DNA from: DYMC01 sp035406705 | GTDB taxonomy: Bacteria > Verrucomicrobiota > Lentisphaeria > Victivallales > GWF2-50-93 | Length of the DNA: 64,000 nt | Assembly: GCA_964426675.1 (NCBI GenBank) | Contig: CAYRRM010000008.1 | Location: forward strand, 1 to 64,000 | Direction of reading: 5' to 3' | Shown here: piece by piece, positions 17,817-27,578 of the stretch | Layout of the letters: the number at the start of each line of letters is the position of its first letter | How positions within the stretch are numbered: the first letter of the stretch is position 1 | Position numbers and translations under genes: made by a program | Notes under the pieces: generated by a model | What the model was told of the DNA's origin: nothing | Databases searched by the model: none | The model's input: only the letters and a program-made list of their open reading frames with translations

Positions 17817-17841
17817 TTTTACATATCCAAAATGTTATATT
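17813..17841 (+). promoter_or_regulatory. Predicted sigma70-type promoter for mlaE
   Basis: TTGATT (17813-17818), a 17-bp spacer and TATATT (17836-17841), ending 26 bp before the mlaE ATG. The -35 box overlaps the stop codon of the upstream gene, so mlaE-mlaF-mlaD can be transcribed independently of the response regulator unit. Confidence 0.45.
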
Positions 17842-17867
17842 AGCTATTTAAAATTTTGAGGGCGATA

Positions 17868-18671
17868 ATGCAATTGCAATATGAATCTGAATATTTTAAT
17901 GAAAATAATATTATATCAAATTTAGGGCGTTTTGTCCTTATAAATATTCGTAATTCTGGCAGAGGCGTCTTAATGGTGTTGGAGGCAATAGGTTTTTTCC
18001 CTTTATTCTACCGTCGTTGGAATGAGCTTATCAGACAGATGTTTATTGTAAGTTTGAAGAGTTTTGGTATTGTAAGCCTTGTAGCTCTTTTTACCGGGAT
18101 GATACTTTCATTGCAGGCTGGGATTGAACTAAGAGAGTATGGACAGGAAATGCGGGTTGGAACAATAGTTGCTGAATCTATGTTTCGAGAGATGGGGCCT
18201 TTTATGGCTGCTCTTATTCTTGCAGCTTGTGTTGGTTCAGCGATGGCTGCAGAACTTGGTACAATGGCAGTTTCTGAGGAGATTTCGGCTTTACAGGTAA
18301 TGTCTATAAATCCTGTTTATTATCTCGTGATGCCGCGCATTATGGCTATGCTAATTATGTGTCCGGCCTTAACTACTTATACGAATGTAATAGGTGTTAT
18401 TGGTGGTGGAGCAGTTGCAAGTTCTCAGCTTGATGTTGAATGGCGAGTATATTTTGATTATGCGCGTATGTATCTGGATATGAAGGAAATTTTTGTAGGA
18501 TTATTTAAGTCATTAGTTTTTGCCGTTATAGTTTCTGGTGTCGGTTGTTATCAGGGGATTTCTGCAAGAGGTGGTGCTGTCGGTGTTGGGATAGCCACTC
18601 GTCGCGCAGTTGTTATATCATTTCTTCTCGTGATAAGTGTAGGCTATTTTATTACAAGGAGTTTCTATTGA
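17868..18671 (+). CDS. mlaE: MlaE-family lipid ABC transporter permease
   Basis: From ATG 17868 the protein is 267 residues. A GAGGG ribosome site just upstream supports this start over an in-frame TTG at 17856. It has the MlaE hallmarks: the 'FTGMILSLQAGIELREYG' region, 'SMFREMGPFMAALILAACVGSAMAAELGTM', and 'MSINPVYYLVMPRIMAMLIM', with about five to six membrane segments. It is the inner-membrane core of the Mla/MCE phospholipid transporter that keeps outer-membrane lipid asymmetry. MlaF follows with a TTGA stop/start overlap and MlaD follows that. MlaB and MlaC are not present nearby, as is usual outside Proteobacteria. Confidence 0.95.
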   Translation: MQLQYESEYFNENNIISNLGRFVLINIRNSGRGVLMVLEAIGFFPLFYRRWNELIRQMFIVSLKSFGIVSLVALFTGMILSLQAGIELREYGQEMRVGTIVAESMFREMGPFMAALILAACVGSAMAAELGTMAVSEEISALQVMSINPVYYLVMPRIMAMLIMCPALTTYTNVIGVIGGGAVASSQLDVEWRVYFDYARMYLDMKEIFVGLFKSLVFAVIVSGVGCYQGISARGGAVGVGIATRRAVVISFLLVISVGYFITRSFY

Positions 18672-19435
18672 GTATGATTAGCTTTAAGTCTGTTTTTAAA
18701 ACTCTTTCCGGGAAAGAGGTATTAAAAAATATTTCATTTGAGGTAAATCGAGGAGATATTCATACTATTCTTGGCCCTACAGGAAGTGGAAAATCAGTAA
18801 TTTTGAAACATATAATTCGTTTATTAGAAGCCGATAATGGGCTAATCACTTATGATGGGAAAGATATCAGTAACTTTTCTGGAGTAGAATTGGAAAAATA
18901 TCGCGCTGATTTTGGATATCTCTTCCAGAGCGGTGCTCTTATTGCGTGGTTAACAGTAGGAGAAAATGTGGCATTACCATTAATAGAGAAGACAAAAATG
19001 AGCATTTCACAGATAAATAAAAGAGTTTCTGATGTTTTAAATCTCGTTGAACTAACAGGTTGTGAAGACAAAATGCCAGATGAATTATCAGGAGGCATGT
19101 TAAAAAGGGCCGCTTTAGCAAGAGCTATTATTAATAATCCCAAAGTTATCCTTTTAGATGAACCTACGTCTGGATTAGACCCTATAATGTCCAGAAAAAT
19201 AGATAATCTTATAAAGAGGTTACATTCTATTTCTGATATTACGATAGTCATGGTAACTCATGATTTAATCAGCGCATTTTCTGTGTCTGACAGAATAACA
19301 ATGATAACAGATGGAGCCATTAGGTTTCATGGTACTGTTAAAGATTTTTGTGAAAGCCGTGATGAATATGTTATGGAGTTTATAAAATCCCAAACACCAC
19401 GGCATATGGATAATACAATAAATAAGGAGCAATAA
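18668..19435 (+). CDS. mlaF: MlaF-family lipid transporter ATPase
   Basis: A 255-residue ABC ATPase. Walker A is 'GPTGSGKSVILK', the Q-loop is 'YLFQSGALIAWLTVGENV', the signature is 'LSGGMLKRAALARA' (degenerate, with M in place of Q, normal for MlaF), Walker B is 'VILLDEPTSGLDP', and the H-loop is 'MVTHDL'. It powers MlaE. The start taken is TTG 18668: AAGGAG sits 6 nt before it, and its TTGA overlaps the mlaE stop. ATG 18674, two codons later, is the alternative but lies too far from the ribosome site. It couples to mlaD, which starts 1 nt after its stop. Confidence 0.95.
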   Translation: MSMISFKSVFKTLSGKEVLKNISFEVNRGDIHTILGPTGSGKSVILKHIIRLLEADNGLITYDGKDISNFSGVELEKYRADFGYLFQSGALIAWLTVGENVALPLIEKTKMSISQINKRVSDVLNLVELTGCEDKMPDELSGGMLKRAALARAIINNPKVILLDEPTSGLDPIMSRKIDNLIKRLHSISDITIVMVTHDLISAFSVSDRITMITDGAIRFHGTVKDFCESRDEYVMEFIKSQTPRHMDNTINKEQ

Positions 19436-19436
19436 T

Positions 19437-20483
19437 ATGAGCAAAAAAAACGTTTCTTTTATAAGTTTGGAATTTATGGTTGGTTTATTCTTTATTGGAG
19501 CAATAATAATATTCATTTATTTGACTGTGATAGTTAATGGTAAAGATGTATTTTTTTCAAAGGATAAAACTATTATAAATGTTCACTTTTCATCAGTTGA
19601 AACATTAAATAAAAATGACAAGGTTTATTGTATGGGTGTTAATGTTGGTAGGGTAAAGGATTTTGATTTTTCTGAAGATGGAAATGATATTATTGTTAAG
19701 ATTAACCTTGAAAAACCAATTATATTTAGAGAAGGTTATCTGATAGAGATACGCAATCTTTCACTTTTAGGCGGTAAGTATGTTCACATTTATCCGGGAA
19801 GCCCTTCTGGGAAAAAAATTTCTGAAGGTACAATCCTTCGAGGCAAATCTCCTGTAGACATTATTCAAGAAGCCTCAAATTTGATTGAACGTTTAAGGGA
19901 AGATGAAACATTATTCCGTACAAAGTTCCTTGAAGGAGAATTCGTTGAAAATTTAAAATCTGCTTCTCAAAACCTGAATAAAATTTTGGATACGGTAAAT
20001 AATGGGGAAGGTTCTTTCGCTAAAATTCTCAAAGACCCTTCTTTCTATGAAGAAGCAAAGAAAACTTTTTCACAAGTTGAAAATGCAGCTAATGAACTAA
20101 AAATATTGCTTACTGATACTCGTGAAGGTAAGGGAACTATCGGGAAACTGTTTACAGATGAAAAAATATATGAAGATTTTAAAGCGACAGTAGAAGACAT
20201 AAGAAAATTTTCTGCTAATTTAGGTGAAGGAAAAGGTTCACTCGGAAAAATATCTTCAGATGATGGAATGCTCTATAATCAACTCTCTGAAGCTGTAGAG
20301 TCTTTAAATAAAGTTGCCGTAAAACTGTCAGAAGGACAAGGCACAATTGGAAAATTGCTAAATGATGATACTTTATATTTTGAAACAAAAACAGCTATAA
20401 ATCAATTGCGTGGTGCTGTTGAAGATTTTAGAGAACAGGCTCCTATAGCAACGTTAGGAAGTATGTTACTTGGAGCTTTATAG
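19437..20483 (+). CDS. mlaD: MlaD-type MCE-domain lipid-binding protein with C-terminal repeats
   Basis: A 348-residue MCE protein. One N-terminal transmembrane helix (residues about 9-31) is followed by a single MCE domain (about 40-130) with 'VYCMGVNVGRVKDF' and 'IRNLSLLGGKYVHIYPG'. The C-terminal 200 residues carry four roughly 43-residue repeats beginning G-x-G-[ST]-[FIL]-[AG]-K-[IL] ('GEGSFAKIL', 'GKGTIGKLF', 'GKGSLGKIS', 'GQGTIGKLL') and then a helical segment, probably the coiled shaft of a hexamer that spans the periplasm. It binds and passes phospholipids between membranes. AAGGAG precedes the ATG at good spacing. Confidence 0.94.
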   Translation: MSKKNVSFISLEFMVGLFFIGAIIIFIYLTVIVNGKDVFFSKDKTIINVHFSSVETLNKNDKVYCMGVNVGRVKDFDFSEDGNDIIVKINLEKPIIFREGYLIEIRNLSLLGGKYVHIYPGSPSGKKISEGTILRGKSPVDIIQEASNLIERLREDETLFRTKFLEGEFVENLKSASQNLNKILDTVNNGEGSFAKILKDPSFYEEAKKTFSQVENAANELKILLTDTREGKGTIGKLFTDEKIYEDFKATVEDIRKFSANLGEGKGSLGKISSDDGMLYNQLSEAVESLNKVAVKLSEGQGTIGKLLNDDTLYFETKTAINQLRGAVEDFREQAPIATLGSMLLGAL

Positions 20484-20501
20484 AAGGGAAAATCCCGAAA
20501 A

Positions 20502-23500
20502 ATGAGACAATTTTGCCACATATGTAAAAAACAGGTTGACCTGAAAGCTGACAGTGTGACAGGTGCTATGAGATGTGTTTTCTGTGATACTGTCCTTTTT
20601 ACTCCTGATTATGCGAAACTTGATTTTGGCACAATTATCAATGGTTTTTTGATAGAAAGCAAAATAGGTCAGGGGGGAATGGGGGTTGTATATAAAGCGA
20701 AACAATTGAATCTGGAACGTTATGTAGCCTTGAAGGTTTTAGCGGAACATCTTGCAAGTGATCAGGAGTTTGTGGAGCGATTTTTTAAAGAAGCACGAGC
20801 TGCGGCAAATCTTAATCATCCGAATATAGTTCAGGTTTATGATGCTGGAAGCACTATTGATGGAATATACTATTTTGCAATGGAACTTATAGAAGGTGAA
20901 ACGCTCGAAGCAAGATTATTAAGGGATGGTTTCCTCCCGGCTAAAGAAGGTCTTGATATTGCTGTTAAAATCGCAAGAGCTCTCGAATATGCGTGGGAAA
21001 GACAGAAACTTACTCACGGAGATATAAAGCCAGATAATATAATAATTAATAGTAGTGGAGGGGTAAAACTTGCTGATCTTGGTTTAGCAAAGAATATTCA
21101 TGATGAAAAATCTACACGTGATGGGGGGATTATGGCAACACCTCTCTATGCACCGCCAGAGGTTATAGCAGGAGAGTTTCATAAAATTAATTTCAAGTCA
21201 GATATGTATTCTTACGGAGCAACATTGTACCATATGTTTGCTGGAGTTCCTCCATTTTATGCTGATAATCCTGAACTCGTACTTAGAATGCACGTTACCG
21301 ATAAACATATTCCTCTTAAATTAAAAAATAAAGAAATTAATCCAATTATATCTGATATAATAGATAAACTTTTATTGAAAAATCCTGAAGAACGACCCAG
21401 TAGCTGGACAGAAGTTGCTTCCTCTCTTGAAAAAATAAAAGATGTTGAAAGAAAAGTCTTCCATATTCCCACTCATATACCAGAAAAAGATTTTATTGAA
21501 ATTGCAGAAGGTTCATCAGACGAAGGATTTAAATTATACCATCTGATTTCAGCATTGATCGTTGTTTTATTGATTCTTTCTGCCTTGACAACTATTATAT
21601 ATTTAAAGGCATCTAAGCCAGAACGGAAAGAAACAGAAAAAATCCCTTCTACTAATAACTCTGAAGAAATGAAAAAAGAATGGGAACTGATAAAAACGCG
21701 AGTAAATGCTATGCCTTCTCAGGATGCTATAGGGCTGGTTGAGCGATTTATGGAAAAATATCAAGGGATGTTGCCGGGAGATACAGCTGCTTTTTATGAA
21801 AATCTCAAGAAGAAAGCGCTGAAAGAAATCTCTGAGGAGGAACGTAGAACTAAAATGCAAAAAGTCTTCTCCACTCAGATAGAAGAAATTATCAAAGAAT
21901 TGTCAGCCGCTAATTTAAGCAATATGAATTTTCTTGATCTTAATTTCCATTCAAAAAGAATAGAAACATTATTGTCTGTTATTTCTTCAAAAAATATTAA
22001 TCTTCAAATTGAGCAGGAAAAAAGGGAGAAACTTAATTCTATTTATCTTAAATTGACTCAACAAATAATGGCATTAAGAAAAATTGAAGAAGATTCTTTT
22101 AGAAAAAAATTAGAAGAAGAGCGACTTAAACAATTGGAACAGCAACGTATCCAAAAAGAAAAAGCTGAAAAAGCTCGAGCCCAAAAACTTGCATCTAATA
22201 TCGCCATAGATTCTTACTACATTGCAATATCAGATAGTCTTGATCCTGTAAAAATGAACACCTCTCTTTCTGAATTAATAAAGAATAATAAAGACATTTT
22301 ACCTCAGCAGATACAACGCAATATTGAGTTCATAAGAAGCAATTATATCTTTGCTCCAGATGCGATAATAGCTCAATTACAGAAAGTTGAGAATTCATTG
22401 AAAAACAAGTATTTGCCTATTTCCGGTATTGGTCAGGAATATAAGTTGGAGGAAATTTCAGATAAAGGCATTAAATTCCAGAGGTATATTGATAAAGTAA
22501 AGATGGGTAAACTTATTCAGTGGCAACAGCTTTCTCAGGAAGATATAAAAACTATCATTGAAAATGCGATTTTATCAAATGAATCTTATTCTCTCGAACT
22601 CTCTGACCTGTCTAAATTTGCCTCTTATCTTGTTCTAAACTGTCAGTTTGACAGTTTGCGAAAGTTATTAAATAAAATTCTACCAGAAAAAAACCCTCAA
22701 AAAACAGGTTGGTTGAATTTTCTGTCAGATATTGAATATGCAAGAACTGAAAAAGACGCTATACTCAAAATGGTATTGGTAAGAGAGAATATTGCTTCTA
22801 AAAATATGCTTATTGCAGCAGAAAATTTGTCAGAGATGCTCTACCTCTATTCAAATACAGATACATATAAAAGATATGATTCTGAAATTCAATTATTAGT
22901 TCCTGATCTACTTATCTATACCCAGATGATTCATTGTGCAATTTTTCTCAATCTTGCTAAGAAATTTTTAAATGAAAATAGAATAGATGCTGCAATTCAA
23001 TGTATTTATACTGCAAAAGCAAGAACGTTAAAAGCTACAGATAAAGAATTATTTAATAATCTGATAGCCAAAGAGGAAAATAAGATTATTTCTTCTATCC
23101 CAAAATCAATAGAAGTACCGAAAGTGTTTGCACCATTTTATTATTGGGAAAGAGAAAAATTCTTTGATACAATAACCTTTTTTAATACTCTAAATGATAG
23201 ACCGGAGTTCAAACGTACCATAAATCAAATACCAGAGATCCAACCTCTAATCGAAGCATCTGTAAATCTTAGTACCGGTAACTGGGGAGGGGTAAAGTTA
23301 GAAAATAATTCCCCAAATATTTTGTCCGAAATACAGGGTCCTGCATCTTATATTATACCTTCTCTACTCTTTTCATCGTATTTATATTTTGAAAGAATGA
23401 GTTCTAATCTTCCTCGTCCTGAATATCATCAACTTTTTCAACAAACTTTGGCCAGGTTTACTAAGTCGAAAATAGGTTTTCCACTTACAACTCATTTATT

Positions 23501-24413
23501 TTCAGAGTATCTTATTTTTTCCGGGCGTTTTCAGAGAGTAGTTGAAAATTTGTCATCATATGATTTAAAAAATATCGAAAATGACTTTGACGCAATACTG
23601 CCATTTCTTAATATTTATTGCAAGATAAATTTAGCTCAAATACCTGCGGATTTAGAAAAAGATATTATATTGTTGCTCAGTATTCTTGAGAATTCAAAAC
23701 CAACAAAAGGAGATGCTATCTGGTTAAAATATTCAATGAAAATTCTTGCAGGAAACAACCTTTCAAAAGAAGAAGTTGATGAACTTTCTAATACGACGCC
23801 ACATAATTTTGATCTCTCTTTTAGAATTATGATAAGTTCACTCGCAATAAGAATAGCTAATTCAGGAACCCCAGAATTTTTCAAACAGATATGCAACATC
23901 ATGACCGCTAAAATGTCAGGAATGACAGCTCATTTCATTACTTTCAGAAATTTAGCGTATTTAAGACTTGCAACAAATTCCAATACTTTTGAAGGCTTTC
24001 GAGAAGAATTAGAACGTCTTCTCTTCACACCTCAGGTAGCCTCAATACCAATCTACCCTGAGCTGACTATTTTCGAACTTATTACAGCCACAGCTACAGG
24101 AAAAATTCGAGAAAAAGAATTAAAAGAACTCCTGGCAAGAAGATTGTCGGAGACTTCAATGACCTCTCCTGCAGAGATAAAATATTCATCAATCATATCA
24201 GATTCCGAAAAGTACTCTACTTTTATTTCAGATTGTATTGCGAAGGAGCAAGTTAATACAGCTTTTTCCGCTTCAATAGCTTTTATGATGAGTTCTGCAG
24301 GAAAAAAAGAAATTGTTAGAAATATCTATAAAGAAATGCAGAATCACATTGCATTCCTATCTGTTGAACAAAAGTTACTTTTGAATGCTGTTGCTAAATT
24401 AGCTGAGAAATAA
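20502..24413 (+). CDS. Large transmembrane Ser/Thr protein kinase with N-terminal zinc ribbon
   Basis: A 1303-residue protein. Residues 5-28 form a zinc ribbon (C-x2-C at 5/8 and 25/28). Residues about 48-313 are a Hanks-type kinase: glycine loop 'IGQGGMGVVYKAK', Lys78 in 'VALKVL', catalytic loop 'HGDIKPDN' (162-169), metal Asp192 in 'ADLGLAK', and 'ATPLYAPPE'. The Arg before the catalytic Asp is Gly, so it is a non-RD kinase. A single membrane helix at about 348-369 leads to a coiled-coil (to about 570) and about 730 residues of helical, repeat-like sequence with no named domain. The kinase domain faces the cytoplasm. It lies 18 bp after mlaD and ends the run. Confidence 0.92.
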   Translation: MRQFCHICKKQVDLKADSVTGAMRCVFCDTVLFTPDYAKLDFGTIINGFLIESKIGQGGMGVVYKAKQLNLERYVALKVLAEHLASDQEFVERFFKEARAAANLNHPNIVQVYDAGSTIDGIYYFAMELIEGETLEARLLRDGFLPAKEGLDIAVKIARALEYAWERQKLTHGDIKPDNIIINSSGGVKLADLGLAKNIHDEKSTRDGGIMATPLYAPPEVIAGEFHKINFKSDMYSYGATLYHMFAGVPPFYADNPELVLRMHVTDKHIPLKLKNKEINPIISDIIDKLLLKNPEERPSSWTEVASSLEKIKDVERKVFHIPTHIPEKDFIEIAEGSSDEGFKLYHLISALIVVLLILSALTTIIYLKASKPERKETEKIPSTNNSEEMKKEWELIKTRVNAMPSQDAIGLVERFMEKYQGMLPGDTAAFYENLKKKALKEISEEERRTKMQKVFSTQIEEIIKELSAANLSNMNFLDLNFHSKRIETLLSVISSKNINLQIEQEKREKLNSIYLKLTQQIMALRKIEEDSFRKKLEEERLKQLEQQRIQKEKAEKARAQKLASNIAIDSYYIAISDSLDPVKMNTSLSELIKNNKDILPQQIQRNIEFIRSNYIFAPDAIIAQLQKVENSLKNKYLPISGIGQEYKLEEISDKGIKFQRYIDKVKMGKLIQWQQLSQEDIKTIIENAILSNESYSLELSDLSKFASYLVLNCQFDSLRKLLNKILPEKNPQKTGWLNFLSDIEYARTEKDAILKMVLVRENIASKNMLIAAENLSEMLYLYSNTDTYKRYDSEIQLLVPDLLIYTQMIHCAIFLNLAKKFLNENRIDAAIQCIYTAKARTLKATDKELFNNLIAKEENKIISSIPKSIEVPKVFAPFYYWEREKFFDTITFFNTLNDRPEFKRTINQIPEIQPLIEASVNLSTGNWGGVKLENNSPNILSEIQGPASYIIPSLLFSSYLYFERMSSNLPRPEYHQLFQQTLARFTKSKIGFPLTTHLFSEYLIFSGRFQRVVENLSSYDLKNIENDFDAILPFLNIYCKINLAQIPADLEKDIILLLSILENSKPTKGDAIWLKYSMKILAGNNLSKEEVDELSNTTPHNFDLSFRIMISSLAIRIANSGTPEFFKQICNIMTAKMSGMTAHFITFRNLAYLRLATNSNTFEGFREELERLLFTPQVASIPIYPELTIFELITATATGKIREKELKELLARRLSETSMTSPAEIKYSSIISDSEKYSTFISDCIAKEQVNTAFSASIAFMMSSAGKKEIVRNIYKEMQNHIAFLSVEQKLLLNAVAKLAEK

Positions 24414-24504
24414 TTAGAAAATGTATTTTTCCAATCTAAGCATTATATTTTAACAACTTAAAATCAAATTTGATTAATTTTGACGCAAAATGTGAAAGTA
24501 GTGA

Positions 24505-26430
24505 TCATTCTGCTCTTATCCAGGTAATCATTTCTCCTGCTTTCCTGTTTCCCCAAAAAGCATAAGGAATGGCCATGACTTTTCTTTTCTCTAAGGTGGA
24601 AGGCTCTTTAGAATATAATTTATTTTTCCATTTTTTTTCAGAACGTTTTATCGAATTAGCAAAAATAGCAATAAAATTTCCAATTTTCTTATCTCTTATT
24701 TTCTTTGCGGTAAATTGCGATTTTCGCAATAAACATATATCATTTAAATTTTTGCCATTATCAATTTCCTCAAGACAGTAGATAAAAGGACCTCTTTTAA
24801 TAGCAATTTTGCCGCAATTTTGCCTTGCTGCTGGATGTGCTTCTAATTGTATTATTGGCATTTCGATAGATAATTCAATATTGTCCCCCTTTTTCCATTG
24901 CTTTGAGATTTTTATATAGCCAGGAACTTCTTTGCTTTCTAATATCTTTGCTTTTTTCCCATTAATTTTTATGGAAAATTTTCCTGCCCAATCGGGGATT
25001 CTCAGATAAAATTTAAAATACAGTTCTGTTTCTGGTATTATTTGTATAAGGATCCTGCCTTCCCATGGCATTTTTGTCTTCTGAATTATTTGAATTGTTT
25101 TTTCTGCAAGTTTAAACATTAACTCACTATCCGTATAAATATGTAAAAAAAGAGCATCTTTAGATAGTGAGTAAATATAAGAAGGTAGACTTGCATAAAG
25201 ACGTGCAATATTAGGAGGACAACATGCACACGAGAACCAATCTGATCTCTGGTAATGAAAATTCTCTCCACAATATTGACCATTTCCATTGAAGCCAGGA
25301 TGAACAGCAAGAGGATTTCCGTAGAGGAATCTTTTTCCATCGATAGAAACACCACTTGCTATGCCATTGTATAACGCTAACTCCATTATATTGCTATACT
25401 TTGAGTCAAGAGATGCATTAAACATTCTATATGCCCATAGAAAAAGACCTATGGATGCGCATGTCTCAAGATATGCACTTTCATTAGGCAAATCATAATC
25501 AGTTGTAAATCCCTCATTTGCATGTGTTTGACCTATTCCACCCGTTACGTGCATTTTTTTAGTTACCAGGTCGTTCCATAAAATCTTGCACGCATTAAGC
25601 AATTGTTTATCATCTGTTTCAACAGCTAGATCCGTCATTGCACAATATAAGTACATTGCTCTTACTGCATGCCCAACAACTTTCTTTTGTTGTCTGACGG
25701 GTAAATGAGCTTGACAATACTCATAACTATTTGCCCAAAATTTTTTTGGATCTTCACCTCTATCTTTAGCTTCAATATCGAAATAATATGGAAGAGAACC
25801 TCTTTCATCTACAAAATATTTTGCTAGATTAAGGTACTTTTTATTATTTGTTACACGAAATAATTTTATTAAAGCTAATTCTATTTCTTCATGGCCACAA
25901 TAACCTCTTCTCTTAACTTCTTCTCTTCCAAATTGACTTGCAATATGATCTGCAAATTTTTCAACAATTCTAAGAAATTTGACTTTTCCTGTTGCATAAA
26001 AATATGCCACTGCTCCTTCGATTAGATGTCCTGCACAATAAAGCTCGTGATTATCTCTGAGATTTTTCCATCGTCCTTCAATATCACATGATTGAAAGTA
26101 ACTATTAAAATATCCATCAGGCATCTGAGCTTTATCTATCAATTCAATTATATAGTCGATTTTTTCTTCTATACTGTTATCAGGATAATTTACGAGAGAA
26201 TAAGCTGCGGCTTCGATCCATTTTCCAATATCTGAATCCCAGAAAATATGTGGTTTATTTTGCATTCCTTCTTTCCATTTGAGTTTTAATGCATCTATTC
26301 TTCCTGTTTCAAGACATTGTTTATATTGAATGGGTAAGGTATTTTTCTGATTAATATCCATTTTCTGTTTCCAAAAACCATCAGTTACCTTTACATCTCT
26401 TAAGAATGGTTGATATAATCTATTTTTCAT
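24505..26430 (-). CDS. Beta-L-arabinofuranosidase, GH127 (DUF1680)
   Basis: A 641-residue glycoside hydrolase of normal GH127 length. The zinc-thiolate active site reads E322-T-C324 and C403-C404 in 'CACCPPNIAR', matching the Glu, Cys, Cys-Cys ligands of HypBA1. E306 ('ANEGF') sits where the acid/base Glu is expected, 16 residues before the zinc Glu. 'GNPLAVHPGF', 'PDGYFNSYF' and the C-terminal beta-domains also fit. It releases L-arabinofuranose from plant or algal glycans. No signal peptide is visible, so oligosaccharides are probably imported first. It follows the URO-D gene by 31 bp as one unit. One iterated palindrome lies near its 3' end. Confidence 0.92.
   Translation of the reverse strand: MKNRLYQPFLRDVKVTDGFWKQKMDINQKNTLPIQYKQCLETGRIDALKLKWKEGMQNKPHIFWDSDIGKWIEAAAYSLVNYPDNSIEEKIDYIIELIDKAQMPDGYFNSYFQSCDIEGRWKNLRDNHELYCAGHLIEGAVAYFYATGKVKFLRIVEKFADHIASQFGREEVKRRGYCGHEEIELALIKLFRVTNNKKYLNLAKYFVDERGSLPYYFDIEAKDRGEDPKKFWANSYEYCQAHLPVRQQKKVVGHAVRAMYLYCAMTDLAVETDDKQLLNACKILWNDLVTKKMHVTGGIGQTHANEGFTTDYDLPNESAYLETCASIGLFLWAYRMFNASLDSKYSNIMELALYNGIASGVSIDGKRFLYGNPLAVHPGFNGNGQYCGENFHYQRSDWFSCACCPPNIARLYASLPSYIYSLSKDALFLHIYTDSELMFKLAEKTIQIIQKTKMPWEGRILIQIIPETELYFKFYLRIPDWAGKFSIKINGKKAKILESKEVPGYIKISKQWKKGDNIELSIEMPIIQLEAHPAARQNCGKIAIKRGPFIYCLEEIDNGKNLNDICLLRKSQFTAKKIRDKKIGNFIAIFANSIKRSEKKWKNKLYSKEPSTLEKRKVMAIPYAFWGNRKAGEMITWIRAE
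24716..24728. repeat. TGCGA-N3-TCGCA palindrome, copy 4 (spacer TTT)
   Basis: Extended arms give the 17-bp ATTGCGATTTTCGCAAT (24714-24730). It is in the GH127 gene and is the only copy read in the TTG-CGA frame (L-R-K-S-Q). Confidence 0.85.
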
Positions 26431-26461
26431 TTGTTTATATTCTCCTTATTTATATGTAAAA

Positions 26462-27430
26462 CTAAATTTTCTCAACATATAATTTACTCCATTCACGAAT
26501 GGCATTTTCCATGGCTGTGAGATTTTCGTCTGGAACACCAAGTATTTTTTCGGGCATTGGTAAATATCCACCATTGTGCCAAAAAATTTCTAATTTTGTA
26601 AAGACTTCTTTACGAACTTCTTCTGGAGAACCAAATGGTAAGATATTTTGTCCATCTATTGCTCCGGCAACAACAAGCCTGTGACGACATATTCTTTCTG
26701 CAGCAATTAAATCATTTGCGGTTGTCTGAAGAGGGTTGAGAATTTTTACACCAATTTCAATTAAATCTTCCAGTATCGGCATTACATGTCCACAAGAATG
26801 ATGACTAATAACAATGCTATCTCCGAGTTCTGTTTTATAAAAATCATATATATTTTTTAATCGTGGTTTAAAATATTTTCTCCACATTTCTGGAGAGATA
26901 ACGAGTCTATCCTGCATTCCATAGTCATCAGAAGTATTAATATGATCTGGTTTTAATTTTACATATTCCTCAGCAATACCGAGCTCAAAATCAAAGATAA
27001 TATCAAGCAAATTATTAGCAATATCTTCGTTAGCTGCCAATAAATAAAGAAATTCTTCAGCCCCTAGAATGTTAAATGCTTTCTCATATAGAAAATAAGG
27101 ATGATTTACAGATATGAAAAATTTTTCTCTATCAATTTTTTCGTAATCTTTTTGAAGTTTTTCTCTGATAAAAGAAGAATGTGGATCTGGTTTGCGAATT
27201 TTGCAAATTTTTTCATAAGAATCAACAGCAGGATAAACAGGGAAAATCTCTCCATCTTCATCATGCCATGTTACTCCCCATATACCCTTCCAATCTTTAC
27301 AATCAGACAATCGTAAATCACTCGGCCATGCTCCAAAATAACTTATTCCTTTTGATGGAGGTGGGTAACAAACATGGTCCGGAAAATCCCACTCTATCAC
27401 ACGTCTAAAATTTTCTTTTTCACTATACAT
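26462..27430 (-). CDS. URO-D-family methyltransferase-like protein
   Basis: A 322-residue member of the URO-D/corrinoid methyltransferase superfamily. It has 'SDDYGMQDRLVISPEMWRKY', 'VISHHSCGHVMPILEDLIEI' with an H-x-C-G motif of the kind that binds zinc in MtaA/MtbA-type methyltransferases, and 'VVAGAIDGQNILPFGSPEEV'. This motif makes methyl-group chemistry more credible here than for the paralogue at 9743. The acceptor is unknown. It is the first gene of the unit with GH127, divergent from the IclR-QueG-like-U32-like unit, with a dyad operator in the 148-bp gap. It carries a one-mismatch copy of the iterated palindrome (27193-27205). Confidence 0.82.
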   Translation of the reverse strand: MYSEKENFRRVIEWDFPDHVCYPPPSKGISYFGAWPSDLRLSDCKDWKGIWGVTWHDEDGEIFPVYPAVDSYEKICKIRKPDPHSSFIREKLQKDYEKIDREKFFISVNHPYFLYEKAFNILGAEEFLYLLAANEDIANNLLDIIFDFELGIAEEYVKLKPDHINTSDDYGMQDRLVISPEMWRKYFKPRLKNIYDFYKTELGDSIVISHHSCGHVMPILEDLIEIGVKILNPLQTTANDLIAAERICRHRLVVAGAIDGQNILPFGSPEEVRKEVFTKLEIFWHNGGYLPMPEKILGVPDENLTAMENAIREWSKLYVEKI

Positions 27431-27535
27431 AATTTAGATAGAATCATATATAAGTTTAAATTCTACTTACTTAATTCTACAATTCAAGGAAAAAATTTTT
27501 AAAATTAATATTTGAAAATACTTTTTAGGGTAATA

Positions 27536-27554
27536 TTTTAATCATTGATTAAAA
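27536..27554. promoter_or_regulatory. Dyad operator between URO-D/GH127 and IclR units
   Basis: Perfect 8-bp arms TTTTAATC and GATTAAAA with a 3-base centre, 24 bp upstream of the IclR-type ATG and about 105 bp upstream of the divergent URO-D gene. It fits a dimeric repressor site controlling one or both units. The low-complexity A/T arms temper confidence. Confidence 0.5.
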
Positions 27555-27578
27555 AAAATTTATCTATGGAGAAAAGCT

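Noticed and set aside
24462..24475. AATCAAATTTGATT palindrome between convergent genes as a terminator
   Set aside because: No loop and no T-tract on either side, and A/T-rich palindromes of this size are expected by chance here.
27193..27205. TGCGAATTTTGCA and similar near matches (8887, 38218, 40138, 42535)
   Set aside because: Each has at least one arm mismatch; they were not counted as copies, although they may be decayed ones.
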